Positions 42,210-53,171 of a DNA stretch of 64,000 bases are shown here, one piece after another. Origin of the DNA: Symbiodinium sp. CCMP2592 (lineage: Eukaryota; Sar; Dinophyceae; Suessiales; Symbiodiniaceae); the NCBI GenBank assembly GCA_905221615.1, contig CAJNDT010000602.1, forward strand, positions 260,986 to 324,985. Reading direction: 5' to 3'. Position numbers and translations under genes: made by a program. The notes below the pieces were generated by a model. It was not told the DNA's origin, searched no databases, and saw only the letters and a list, made by a program, of their open reading frames with translations. Position 1 is the first letter of the stretch. The number at the start of each line of letters is the position of its first letter.

Positions 42210-43169
42210 TTCCTGCTCGGACGACACACGGGCTGAGGCTGTAGCAATCTGGCAACGCTGGCTGGTGGGCTGCACGAAAAATCCGTACAGGCAAGACCTT
42301 ACTGCTCAGTGTGGATTTCCCAACCTGACCATCCAAACTAACAGCACATCAAGAACCGCTGTTGGGAGGGGAGGTGTGGAGAGAGCTACAGGGAGTGCTG
42401 AAAGACCTTCGGGTCCCCAGAAGAGCAACCTCTAAGTGGAACCCAGAGGCAGGCCCCAGTCGATCTGAGGGTTGGGGGTTTGGGGCCTACAAAAGCATGG
42501 TACATGCTGTACCAAAGTCGCAGGGACCGTCCACCTAAATGACGCGCGGAAGCCTTAAACCGCGAAAAGCCTAACCGACTGCAAACCCGAGCCGCATTTC
42601 AATACTGATCCCTCAATCCAACTCCTCCTCCAGCCCTCCTGCTGGTTTTCTGAGCCGAGCAGAACCGAACCACAAATGAAATCGCGCTGAATCGCAAACG
42701 GCTCAAGACCCATCCCCAAAACCGAAACGAACCGAAACGACATGCTTCTTCATCTTTATTCAATCGGGCTTGAACCTCCCAGTCTCTTTTAAATTGTCAA
42801 GCGTCTTTGCGGCCTATATCAGCTGAGGGCTTGAGACTGTTGACTGTTTCCTTGATTCTACCCTCCGAGTGCCCGGGCAGGTCACAAGAACCGACGATGG
42901 CAATCTCCGAACTAGGCCGGAGGTAACGCGAGGGCGGGCAGGAGATGCCTCACGGGCTTCCAAGGATCTTGAAGCTAGGGTCCAGCGTCTGGGGCATAAG
43001 TGCTTGTGGGCTTCATGGGTTACAGAATTTGAGGCTTAGACCAGGGTTCGGGACTGCGGCCATCTACTGGAGAGGCCGAGATTGCTGTTTGCCCGATACT
43101 TTCAGATCCAGGAAGACGGACAGCACACGAGTGACTACTAGTGCTCATGCAAGGAAACCCGGCCAAGTC

Positions 43170-43400
43170 AAAACCGCTGCGCGATGCTGCAAGTAGGGAT
43201 CTGGCAGCCCCAAGGGGAGCCATCAGCACATTCCAGGCAACTCGAATCACCTTGGAAGCATGAGAGTGGTGACTAGCATCACTGCCTTGCGGAGTCGGGA
43301 GTTTGTGAAAAGATCCAAAGTCCCGGTACGGTCTCGACCAACCCTGGGCATCGACCACGGTGTCCATCAAACTGGTGCACTTGGGACCGCTTGTCTGTCT
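43170..43400 (-). CDS. possible exon, unknown protein
   Basis: The minus strand reads CTSLMDTVVDAQGWSRPYRD, FGSFHKLPTPQGSDASHHSH, ASKVIRVAWNVLMAPLGAAR. The frame is open over a longer stretch (43020-43406). Protein-like composition, no recognised family. Confidence 0.35.
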
Positions 43401-44153
43401 CGACAAGCGCCGCCAAGCTGTGCAATGTGAGGGTTGCTACAAGAATTTACGAGAAGAGTTACGATAAGGGTTTAGTAGAGTTGGCGTGTCCATCCCATGT
43501 GGAACGTTAGGGCTAGAGTTGTGGGGTATTGTACGGTCTACTGTACTATACTTACACCAGGGACTTCCAGGAACTATAACGGGCTAATACTTCTTCTGTA
43601 GCCCGGCACCACATACATCTCTGGGAGCTCAAGAATCAACGAGAAACCACATCTGAGTTTCATCAACTACCGGTAGCTAACGGAAGTTGGTGTAAGGTAA
43701 GAAAACTAAACACGAAACTCCTGAGCACTAAACACATACACTTTAATTTCCTAAACTCCTAACACCCTCATTAGACCTGCTCACCAGACTCCTAGGCTCT
43801 ACTAAGGGGTTTTAGGGTTTAGGGTTTTAGGGTTTCGGCCCCACCCCACAGCCCTAAAGCAAATCCCGAACAGTGAGACACAGCCGCAACAACGAACAGC
43901 CCCTGCTTTCTCTAAGGGCGCCGCAAGGTTCGCAGCGCTCCGTGCTCGTGTTGAAGTACTGCGTTGACGAAGGGCCTTGACTTGAGGACATTGAAGACGA
44001 TTTGCTGTCATTTGCATTGTACGTATAAGTAGATGCAGACGCACAAGTACTGTAGGCAGTTGTTGCATATAGTTTGTAAAGGATAACTCATGACAAATTG
44101 CAGTGTAGATTTTATACATAGGCCACACATGTGCAGGTACGTCGAGGGGGGTA

Positions 44154-44154
<1 letters not shown>

Positions 44155-44191
<37 letters not shown>

Positions 44192-44210
44192 ATATATATA
44201 TATATATAAT
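44155..44210. repeat. (TA)n microsatellite
   Basis: Alternating TA with one GTG interruption. Confidence 0.9.
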
Positions 44211-44324
44211 ATGCGCATGTCTCCATGTGTGTTCATGCCTATTCGCTCTTGTACCTGCGTTCGCGGTGTTGATGCTTTGTTTTATACCATTAGCAGAGAG
44301 GCGGTGCAACTGCCGACCGGTCAC

Positions 44325-44515
44325 CCTAACTAAACCTAAACCCTGAACCCTATACACTAAACACTGAACCCTAAACCCGAAATCCTGAACCCTTAACCCT
44401 AAACTCTGAACCCTAAACCCGAAATCCTGAACCCTATACACTAAACCCTGAACCCTAAACCCGAAACCCTGAACCCTTAACCCTAAACTCTGAACCCTAA
44501 ACCCTAAACCCTAAG
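44325..44515. repeat. telomere-derived higher-order repeat, 84-bp unit
   Basis: Degenerate CCCTAAA heptamers in which an 84-bp block (12 heptamers) starting GAACCCTATACACTAAAC at 44345 recurs at 44429. The variant words (CCCGAAATCCTGAACCC) keep their order. Confidence 0.8.
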
Positions 44516-44633
44516 CCAAGACCCGGGCATGCGGTGTAGAGGCACTTTCCGTCTGCAAGGATCAGGGGCGGCACGCAGGACTGGGCAGTCGAGGCTTCGT
44601 GTTGAGGATCTGCCTTGGGGTTTATACCGACAC

Positions 44634-44706
44634 TCCCAAAAGTATACATAATGACCCAACTCCTCTAAAAGGCTATTATTCTACATACTTTGGGGGTCCA
44701 GGTAGG
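44634..44706 (+). mobile_element. element family G, copy 2
   Basis: CCCAAAAGTATACATAATGA ... CATACTTTGGGGGTCCAG; the donor-like end is mutated to GTATAC. Confidence 0.6.
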
Positions 44707-44710
44707 GCTG

Positions 44711-44819
44711 AATATCAGGGCCTTAATAATTAGAACAGGATGTCGGGTACATTGCTTATACTATAGTCATAACGAGGAACCCCAGAATAGTGTAGGGAAC
44801 AGTTAAGGCCCCGATATTA
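44711..44819. repeat. inverted-repeat element family B, copy 7
   Basis: AATATCAGGGCCTTAATAAT ... GTTAAGGCCCCGATATT, directly after a family G copy. Confidence 0.75.
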
Positions 44820-44942
44820 CAGGTTCAAGCTTAAGGCTTCGATTTCGAATCTCTCGCGGTTCATGAAGGGTTCTGGCCCTCGCTGGACAGAGTTCAGGGT
44901 TTAGGGTGGCATAGCGTTTAGGATGGTTCAGGGTTTAGAGTC

Positions 44943-45052
44943 TAATGTAAGGACCTGAATAATTAGAATAGGGTCTTGGGGGGTTCCTTACTTATAGTAC
45001 TAGAATTAAACAACCACAAAGCACGATTCTAAACATCAAGGCCGCTACATTA
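44943..45052. repeat. inverted-repeat element family B, copy 8
   Basis: TAATGTAAGGACCTGAATAA ... CATCAAGGCCGCTACATTA. Confidence 0.7.
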
Positions 45053-45161
45053 GGGTGGTTCAGGGTTTAGGGTCTAGGGTGGTTTGGGGTACAGGGTTCG
45101 GCCCCCAGAAGATGGCTGTTTTGCCTGTCGCAGGCTTCGCGAAGCTCTTGCAGTCTCTTCC

Positions 45162-45271
45162 ATGTGGGTCGTTGTCAAAATTACGGTCCTTGTTTTGGGT
45201 ACCCTAACTATTAGGTGCCGTATTATAATAAGGACCCAAGAAAGGACCATAATTTGGACAATAACCCATGT
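45162..45271. mobile_element. element family E, copy 3, TSD ATGT
   Basis: Termini GGGTCGTTGTCAAAATTA and TGGACAATAACCC (45166-45267), flanked by ATGT at 45162-45165 and 45268-45271. Core GGGTACCCTAACTATTAGGT as in other copies. Flanking exons are not certain, so intron status is open. Confidence 0.75.
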
Positions 45272-45676
45272 ACAGGGAGCTTTGAAGTAACCAGGGAGAA
45301 AGAAAGCTATGGTCTTCTATGTCATAACGGTTCCCTTTAAGTACGAGGTCCCAGAAAAAGTATTCAAGCATGGTACTCCAAAGCCCAGTGTATAGGGGGC
45401 TTGCAGGAAGTTCGGTGCCCTTTTGTTTCGACGGGTCATCATAATCAGGGTCTCTTTAACAACTACTATTCTTGCCCGCGTTCCTGACTAAATTTATAGT
45501 ATATTGGGTCCCAAATTAGTTATACTGGCCGCTATATCTATATATATATATATATATATGTATTTATCTATTTTTGTATGTATGGATATATATCCCTTTT
45601 TAGAGCCCGACAGATCCCTTATGGAACCCGTTAAGGATCCCTTTCAAGAAACCCTGTTCTAATTGTCAAAGCCCCT

Positions 45677-45792
45677 ATACCTAGAGGCTCATACCCTACC
45701 CCTTTTTTAGGATACCTACTTTTATGGTTAGGATCTGTTATCTTAAAAAGTAGGCGCCCTAAAAAAAGGGTAGGGTATGAGCCTCTAGGTAT
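45677..45792. repeat. inverted-repeat element family H, copy 1
   Basis: 116-bp palindrome: ATACCTAGAGGCTCATACCC pairs exactly with GGGTATGAGCCTCTAGGTAT; inner arms TACCCCTTTTTTAGG / CCTAAAAAAAGGGTA. Relative at 53601-53702. Confidence 0.75.
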
Positions 45793-45825
45793 TATGTGTT
45801 GTGCAGACTTGGCAACCCTGGCACC

Positions 45826-46060
45826 TCGCAGTCCGTTGCGGACGGCCCGCTGCAGTACGCGCAGCTGGGATGGCACACGCGGGCTCCGCGGGCTAAGACC
45901 ACCTGGGAGGTTCCGAAAACTAGGGTATCTTATTTTGGGGGGTTCCTTACAATAAGGATCCTATCATTTAGGGTACTGTATTAGGGTCCCCAATTTTCGG
46001 GAACTCCCACCTCACAACAAAGGAATGGTTGGCCTGACAGCTGCAGACTCTGCCGCCAAT
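45826..46060 (-). CDS. two exons of a Cys-rich (furin-like repeat) protein
   Basis: Upstream exon (46011 to about 46060) reads SLQLSGQPFLCCE; the family F intron (45903-46010) is removed in phase 0; the next exon reads VVLARGARVCHPSCAYCSGP, SATDCE. CHPSCAYCSGPSATDC matches the spacing of furin-like/extracellular Cys-rich repeats common in protist surface proteins. The exon probably ends at GCGAG|GTGCCAGG (about 45829). An overlapping alternative frame (RVPSQLRVLQRAVRNGLRG) is also open but would not splice in phase. Confidence 0.5.
45903..46010 (-). mobile_element. introner, family F, copy 1 = GT-AG intron
   Basis: Element 45905-46008 with ends GGGAGGTTCCGAAAA and TTTTCGGGAACTCCC, flanked by ACCT at 45901-45904 and 46009-46012. 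On the minus strand it reads TTGTGAG|GTGGGAG ... CTCCCAG|GTGGTC and its removal joins two Cys-rich coding segments in phase. Confidence 0.75.
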
Positions 46061-46565
46061 TACCCAACAATTGTGAAGAATTGTACTTACAAATCCTCAA
46101 TCATAATTACCATGTGGTAGGCTTTGGGGCCAAAGGACGTAGTTTCAACCGGGCATCAATGCTGTGTGTGGTGCGGTTCTTTCATGCCCTAAGCCCTGAC
46201 CCGTCACGAACGCCATCTCCTTGACCCTGGTTTGGGGTTTAGGGTCTATGCCATCTCCTTGACCCTGAACCTGTCTCTTGGGATGCCTGGTAGACCAAAG
46301 GCGACAGCGATTCCGGTAGGGAGGATGAGGAGACGCCTCGGTTGGACCACGCAAGCTCAAGCTACAGGTTTTAAGGGTGTTAGAAGAATTCTAAGAGGAT
46401 TTACGGCTTAGATCTTTCACGTAGTTCGTTGAGGGTTCTTCGAGTTTCAGCATGTTGGAGCCTCTGTAAAACTCACTACGGCAGCGTGTTAACTCCAAGC
46501 CGCAACAGAAAAACCAACAGGGAACTGGGATCCTGAAGTCCTGAAGCCATGCCAGCCCTAAACCC

Positions 46566-46700
46566 TAATATAGGGGTCTTAAACATTGGAGTTGTCGGAA
46601 CAGGGTCTCGCCGCGTATTACAGTAAAATGATCAGGACATGGAACCCCAACACAACAATCTATAGCAAATTATGCAAAATTATTTCAGACCCCTATGTTA
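46566..46700. repeat. inverted-repeat element family B, copy 9
   Basis: TAATATAGGGGTCTTAAACA ... ATTTCAGACCCCTATGTTA; longer and more diverged. Confidence 0.65.
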
Positions 46701-46869
46701 GACTTGAGCCCTAATGCAGGGATCTGTTCACAAACGCTTGGGGCTCGCTTGTCATACGAAACTGGGCTTCCGGCGGACCTCTAGCAGCGTCCAGCCAAAA
46801 GTGGCAACCTCCTTGCCAAACGGAGCTTGTGAATTTAGCTGAAAACTTTCCAGCTTTATGAAAGAAGGG

Positions 46870-47064
46870 TTAAGGTCAAGGGTCTATGGCCACGTTTTAT
46901 GGGCCGTTTGGAAGATCACAAACACGACCTCTGCCACTGCTATTGCCAAGATGCCTTGGAAGTGGGATGTCTACGACAACTCGAAGCTACTACACCTGCA
47001 AAAACAGTACATCCACTGTCGGCACTCAACCGGTTGTGTTGAGGCTTACATTTTGAAATCCTGA
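46870..47064 (+). CDS. possible terminal exon, unknown
   Basis: Frame RVYGHVLWAVWKITNTTSAT, KMPWKWDVYDNSKLLHLQKQ, CVEAYILKS, TGA. Protein-like but without a defined acceptor. Confidence 0.25.
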   Translation, partial: LRSRVYGHVLWAVWKITNTTSATAIAKMPWKWDVYDNSKLLHLQKQYIHCRHSTGCVEAYILKS

Positions 47065-47159
47065 GCTTCTGGCGGCCGGTGAGGAGGTGAGGCCTGAAAC
47101 CTAGGACACAAGTGTTCTAAACAAGAAACCGTGGTTCAAAGAGCCCCCAACACGCAGTA

Positions 47160-47312
47160 TCATCGCTCTCAACGAAGCCGAGGCCGCGGCCAAAAAGTCC
47201 CACTTGCCACCGTTCATCCGCCATTCCAGCTCAGCATCTGGATCGTTCGGAGTAGCCGCCAACCTCTCCGGTTGGTGCGTCGGGCTGTGTGTACTTTCAG
47301 GGCCATGCTTGA
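47160..47312 (-). CDS. possible exon, unknown
   Basis: The minus strand reads PTHQPERLAATPNDPDAELE, WRMNGGKWDFLAAASASLRA, MILRV. No ATG, so internal or partial. No family recognised. Confidence 0.35.
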
Positions 47313-47854
47313 CTTCTCAATTTGCTACCAGTAGTGCAGGAGCCTCACCCCGTGCGCGTTCTCCCGGATAGACCTGACATCGCCCGAGTCTGCGATAGGT
47401 CCAAGCTGTCAAGGCATCGCTGAGGCGTGGGCGCAAAGTAGAGCGATACTCTGGGAGCGAACCATGCCTCGCTGCGAGAAGTGCCCAGATGTCAGATCAC
47501 ATGGCATCTGACTTGATCTGGGCACCTTCACAAGTGTGCCAAACAGGTACGGTATAGAGGTGAGAGCCGGACCATGTTTGCAGCGAGCCCCATGCTGTCC
47601 CACAAATTCAAGCCTCGCGACGGCATAACTCTGGCAGTCTCAGATCGAATCACGACAGAGGCTCGGCACCCAATAGAGAGCCCAAAAACCCAAAACCCTA
47701 ACCCCCAAAACCCTAAACCACTCCTGCTTCCAAGAACCCCGCGGTTAAGACCCCGGCCCGCCAAAGTACCTTCCAGCTTGATCTCACAAGGCTCACCAGG
47801 CGCTGATTCAGATTCGGATTAAAGCTAAGCTTAGGGGATGCCGCTGATAGACGG

Positions 47855-47950
47855 GCCGTTGTGATTCGAACAGGGTTTTGGGCTAAATACTATTATACAG
47901 CTTCTATACAGGGCCAATATTACGACGACTTCAGACCGTTACATTATATA
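47855..47950. repeat. element family B, copy 10 (strongly decayed)
   Basis: GGGCCGTTGTGATTCGAACA, GGGTTTTGGG and TTCAGACCGTTACATTA keep the family layout only loosely. Confidence 0.35.
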
Positions 47951-48354
47951 GCACGTTAGAGAACCCGTTTCTCTGAAACCCAACTTCTCCAACGGCAACA
48001 CAAAACCCTGAAACCTCTTAGTCCCAAATCCTTGAACGTCAAGCTGCCATCCGAAGCTTATCCCCTCAATCCTTCAAATCCTTGCACCTCCGAAATAAAA
48101 CTTTAAATCCTCTACGCCATCAGATACCCTACATCCAAAACCTCATCAAAACTCTAAACCCTCTGTTTCGAAGGCCGCCTTGGGGCGGATAGAGCCGCGC
48201 CGGGTCCGGCGACAAGCCAAGGCCGGATGAGGTGATCTTCGAGCGCAGCACCCGGAGCCTCGCCCAATGCTGGTCTGGTCTGTGCATGTGTGCGTACATT
48301 GGTACTCTTGCGGGTGAGAGACGTACATAGTATACGTAAGACGTACAGAGTATA

Positions 48355-48370
48355 CGTAAACATATATATC

Positions 48371-48403
<33 letters not shown>

Positions 48404-48702
48404 GTAACATATGTATATATATATATATATATATTTCTATGGATGGTACCACTCCTGTAGATACCTAACTATATATATATATATATATATACATATGGAT
48501 AACCATTCATATACATTAATTACACATATATATATATATATGGAATGTATACAGCTAGATCGCCATAAAGCTAGATACACAAATGGATAGATGGCGAGAG
48601 AGACAGAGAGAGAGAAAGAGAGAGAGACAGACAGACAGAGAGAGCGAGAGAGACAGAGAGAAAGATGAACAGTCCTTGGAAAATGCCTCTAGTCTCTCTC
48701 TC

Positions 48703-48744
<42 letters not shown>

Positions 48745-48784
48745 TCTCTCTCTCTCTATCTTTCTCTCTCTATCTCTATGTATG

Positions 48785-48816
<32 letters not shown>

Positions 48817-48880
48817 TGTTGTGTTTATGTATGCGTGTGTATCTCTATAACTCCCTCTCTCTCTATGTGCATACTTACAG
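48355..48880. repeat. (TA)n, (GA)n and (CT)n microsatellite block
   Basis: TA repeats at 48360-48550 and 48785-48815; GA repeats at 48590-48664; CT repeats at 48693-48778. The GA and CT tracts are mutually complementary and could pair. Frames here are artefacts. Confidence 0.85.
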
Positions 48881-49552
48881 ACATACGTAGCTGTCCTACA
48901 TTTTCTAAGGAAAACATACAGCACTCAACTGTAGTACTATGTGCATGATAGCACCTGGTCGCATATCGTACCACATTCTGTATTGTGTTCTCCGTCAGAA
49001 CAGACAAACACACGCTTTACACACTCTCCCTCTCTCTCACTGTATATAAACGGGTTGGTGGAGCCTAAACTCCTAAGCCCTGAGGACTCCGGCCCAACTC
49101 TACTATGTAAACCTAGCTTCTTCGGTGAGCAGACTGCCAAGCTCAACATCGCCATCATCAAATGCTTGAAGCGATGAAGTCCGCTCTCTGTATACACATA
49201 CAAACACTCATGCACACCAGCATGCAACAAATGCACATACGTGTGGTTGAGGAGCGGTGGATACTTCTACATCGAGGCATTCGTGTCCAAGCGCACATGC
49301 AGTCACAAAGACGCAAGCACCAAACATCTCATACTCGGTCCATGACACGCTGCGTAGAGGTGTGGCCGGATTGAAGTCCGACTGTTTGAGCACGGTGTGT
49401 TCAGCCACTCCCGCTTCGGGACCCGTGCGCTTCTTCAGGCTGGAAGTGTGACTTTGCGATGCAGGCTGAATTCAAATTTAGTACCATCTAGAGAACTTGA
49501 TCATAAGGCCGACCTCGGAATGATGATCCAAGCTGCTTAACCTCATACCTCA

Positions 49553-49690
49553 AACATGATGTCGTAGGGTTCAAGAGCAGTAAAGCGAGATAACAAAGCT
49601 GTGGTGACGACAGTTGGCGGGCTTGTGATACCAGGTTGTCTGAAGTTGTCACTGAGGCTCTCGCCCATATTCGCGGCCCAGCAACTCTAT
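49553..49690 (-). CDS. possible exon, unknown
   Basis: One minus-strand frame reads ANMGESLSDNFRQPGITSPP, TVVTTALLSRFTALEPYDIM and ends FE at donor GAG|GTATGAGG. Another open frame overlaps it, so the choice is uncertain. Confidence 0.3.
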
Positions 49691-49786
49691 CCTGCTGTCG
49701 TGAACTTTGCTTGCAGAAATTTGCAAGGGCTGTTTGATTGGTGCCTGAGCTAAGGCCGCAAGCTCTGAGCCGGCTTTCCATGGTTC

Positions 49787-49993
49787 ATAAGGACCCTTTA
49801 GGGGTGTAGGGGGCCTTAGTACCGATAATAAAGACTTAATAGGACCTAGCTAAGGAGGTATAGTCCCCGAGCCTCCTCCCCCCTTAACCCTAGGCATCTA
49901 AGGACTCATATTGTAATGCGTTGGGCCCAAAAACCATAGTATATAAAGCTTTTGGGCTATTTTGATGCCCAGGGTAAGGGTCCCTACGACTGG
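49787..49993. repeat. large degenerate inverted repeat
   Basis: ATAAGGACCCTTTAGGGG and CCAGGGTAAGGGTCCCT bound about 200 bp containing CCTAGCTAAGG and CTTAACCCTAGG words. Confidence 0.4.
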
Positions 49994-50550
49994 TTGTCAA
50001 GAACTCTGCCGAAGCAGGGTTTTGCAGCATATTGAGACCGCTCGCCAGGAACCCTCACAACATCAAAGACCAGGTTACAACTGGACTTATAGACAACTTG
50101 GAAGTACCACAACCAACGTTATAAGGTAACTTTAGCTCCTCTTTGTGCTCGGCAACGAAGCCCTCAGCATCCGAGAGAAACCGCCCAACGTCCCGTTGAG
50201 CCGAATCAGACCGCAAAAGACAGCCAACGCTGAAAGTATTCGGGAGGTAAGATCAGCAAGAAGAAAAGAGCCAACAGGAAGATGAGAACCAGGTGGTGCC
50301 ATCATCGTCAAGAGCGTTAGGGAATGGCGGTGCTCATGCTGGGACCGCTTCTGTCGCGGCAGCAGCAGTAGCTGCAGCAGTCAGCAAGCGCGATCCCCGA
50401 TGCCGAAAATCGCCGAAGAAAACAGGAAAGAAACGCAACCGCCACATGTCAGAAAGAAGCCGGTAATGGCGCATGCGAGCCGAAATGGTAGTGAGCTCCC
50501 AAACTTTAGCCCCGAAAGCCCAAACCCTCTTGGAGAGAGGCCTGCCTAAA

Positions 50551-50609
50551 CCCCCCCAAAGTAGGTAAAATCATGGCTCATTATTCTAGATACTTTTGGG
50601 GTCCAGGTA
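50551..50609 (+). mobile_element. element family G, copy 3
   Basis: CCCAAAGTAGGTAAAATCATG ... ACTTTTGGGGTCCAG|GTAAG; internal deletion. Confidence 0.6.
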
Positions 50610-50699
50610 AGTGCAACGGCCGAACCCTCTTTGCGAGCGGTCGGAGGCCTCATGTCCAGGGTCTCCCCGATGTCTGCCTAAAAAGTGCGACCATCCGGA

Positions 50700-50862
50700 T
50701 TCATCATATCATACTACACTATACTATACTAAAACATACTCTACAAAAACAAGACCACACTCTACTCTACTATACTGATACTATACTATTCTCTGCTTCA
50801 TTATGCTATACTCTACTGTACTATATTACACTCTACGTACTATATCATGATAAACCAAGGAG
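50700..50862. repeat. imperfect CTATACTA/ACTCTACT repeat
   Basis: Words ACTATACTATACT, CTCTACTCTACTATACT recur over about 160 bp. Confidence 0.65.
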
Positions 50863-50899
50863 TATGTTCTAAAGTCATGCAGCAGCTTGGATGACCATT

Positions 50900-51260
50900 G
50901 AATTAGATTTTGGGGCTTGCTCGCACAAACACATCACCCAAGCCCCATAAGTCTTATTTATAACATAAAACCTAAACCGTATAAACATTGAACCTCACAA
51001 GCCGTCACAAGCCCGACAAACCCCATAAGACCCGAACCCTATAAACACTACCAGCACTACTCCGGACCCTATAAACCCTACACCGTAGCCCCTCTAAACC
51101 CTAGAAGCCGCGCACCCCTATCCCCTAAACCTATTGCGAACCCTCTAAACCCTATATACTTTAAACACTGAACCCCTAAGCAAGCCCCCTAAAAGAAACC
51201 TGAAGCCCTACACCCCTAAGCTGTAACCCTAAAACCCTCAACACCTATATTCCCTGTTGT
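50900..51260. repeat. degenerate CCCTAAACCCTATAAACC tract
   Basis: Loose telomere-like words (ACCCTATAAACC, CCCTAAAACCCT) without fixed order; no gene. Confidence 0.6.
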
Positions 51261-51464
51261 GGACGAGCTCGCTGGGCCGGCTTGCCTAGTACCGGAGGCG
51301 GCTCCTCGACGTTAGTGCCACATGAGCTTTCACGAGTTCTGAAGTACTGTTGCTACTAAGTTAATCATTCTTCTTTCTATGATAATAGCAAACAGTTATA
51401 ATACTAACATCGTCGCCGTAGTACTAGTAGTACTAGAAGTGCTAGTAGCAGTCGTCCTCGTCGG

Positions 51465-51598
51465 CAGTAGCAGTAGCAGTAGCAGCAGCAGTGGCAGTAG
51501 CAGTAGCAGTAGCAGTAGCAGTAGCAGCAGCACGAGGAGCAGCAGCAGCAGCAGCAGTAGCAGTAGCAGTAGCAGTAGCAGTAGCAGTAGCAGTAGTA

Positions 51599-51629
<31 letters not shown>

Positions 51630-51675
51630 CAGCAGGAGCAGGAGCAGGAGTATTAGTAGTAGTAGTCGTCATATA
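51465..51675. repeat. (AGT/AGC)n trinucleotide array
   Basis: About 70 triplets, AGT and AGC interspersed, with AGG variants near the 3' end. Translates as Ser, Val or Ala runs depending on frame. Confidence 0.85.
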
Positions 51676-52107
51676 CTCTTGATTTTCTTCTTCTTCTTCT
51701 TCCGCAAACCTGTTTTGCTTGTCTTGGCTAAGGCACGGGCAAACACATAGGCAGAGGTCACGCCTGGACTCAGAAGAAATCGCAGCCTTGGCATTTGAGT
51801 TTGGGGTCCAGAGTCTAGGCGTTTGCCTCCCCTTCCGTACCACTTCTGGTTTTCTCACGGTTCCTTCTCGTTTCGCCATTATGGTGTCGGGAATGCCGGC
51901 TTGGCGGAAATTACTGGGCAGGGCCCTCGCAAGCAAAAGAGGTCAACGCCTTCCGCCCTTCCTACTTCCCAGGTCCCATCCCCCGCAGCGAACCACTCAA
52001 CAGGGTAGGTTTTGGGACTTAACACAAGAGAGTATGGCTTTGGCGTGTATTGCAGTATTAGTGCAACTCTATACGATAGAATCTGATAGAAGCATTGAAT
52101 TCAGCGA

Positions 52108-52136
52108 GAGAGAGTGAGAGAGACAGAGAGAGAGAC

Positions 52137-52231
<95 letters not shown>

Positions 52232-52262
52232 AGAGAGAGAAAGAGCGAGCGAGCGAGCGAGC
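52108..52262. repeat. (GA)n microsatellite
   Basis: GAGAGA with ACAGAG interruptions at the start and a GCGA tetramer run at the end. Confidence 0.9.
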
Positions 52263-52621
52263 CCATGAACCGCCTACGAAATCCTAAACCCCAAATCCCT
52301 CACCCTGAAAACTCCCAATCCCCAACAACAAAATGCGCAAAACCCTGAGCCCCAAAACCCACAATACCCTGGCCCCTAAACCCATGCAACCCTTGTAAGA
52401 CCCCTGCTGTATCCCCACAAAAACCCCTGTCTACCCTAAAAGTCTCACATCAAAGGTTCCGACCCTCTGGAGGGAACTCGAACAGCGAGAGGTGGGGCCG
52501 CATTCAACAGTGCGGCTCCCTGGGATCTACACCGGAGTTTACGGTGAGGATGCTTTGCCTCGAAACCTTTAGATGTTCGCATTTTCTCCTAAACACTGTG
52601 CGGCACCTTCTTTAAACTAAA

Positions 52622-52696
52622 CCCCCAACAGTAGGTAAAACAATGGCCCAACTCCTCCAAAAGGCTATTATTCTACATACTTTCGGGGTCCAGGCA
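52622..52696 (+). mobile_element. element family G, copy 4
   Basis: CCCCAACAGTAGGTAAAACA ... CATACTTTCGGGGTCCAG|GCAATC. Confidence 0.65.
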
Positions 52697-52707
52697 ATCA
52701 TGGGCAC

Positions 52708-52819
52708 ATATCGGAGTTTCCGAAAATGGGGGGTACCTTATTTTGGGGGGTCCTTATAGTAAGGATCCTACTAGTTGGGGTTCGATATTAGGGTCCCCTA
52801 TTTTCGGAAACTCCCATAT
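52708..52819. mobile_element. element family F, copy 2, TSD ATAT
   Basis: Ends CGGAGTTTCCGAAAATGGG and CTATTTTCGGAAACTCCC (52712-52815) with ATAT at 52708-52711 and 52816-52819. Twelve bases downstream of a family G copy. Confidence 0.75.
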
Positions 52820-53171
52820 TTTGCTCTCATGCCTACGGTATCCACACATCCTGGTGTCTTCGGACTGGGAAGCCCGAAGCCCTCAACTTCACCTGGCCCC
52901 GAACTGGGTAGACCAACCCCTTGTCCGGGAACATGCCAAAATCCCTAAAATCCGATGTGCCCCGACCTTCAAGCCGTCCCCCCTTTGGCCAACCCTAGGA
53001 AGTACCGAAAGTCCGAGATGGTACGAAAACTTACGCAAAATCCCGTAAAGCCCCGCAAAACCCAGCTGAAAGCCGAACAAACAACCCACGCAGGACCTCG
53101 GAAGAGGAAGGCGGCGTCAGGTCCACGCGGAGAGCCACAAGCTGACCTAGGTTCACCAGACAATACCTAAA

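Noticed and set aside
47480-47524. Palindrome GTGCCCAGAT...ATCTGGGCAC
   Set aside because: Only the outer 10 bases pair; the interior is a shifted repeat of ATCTGAC, so not a convincing element.
51379-51936. Ser-rich and Thr/Ala-rich frames
   Set aside because: Pure translation of the AGT/AGC trinucleotide array.
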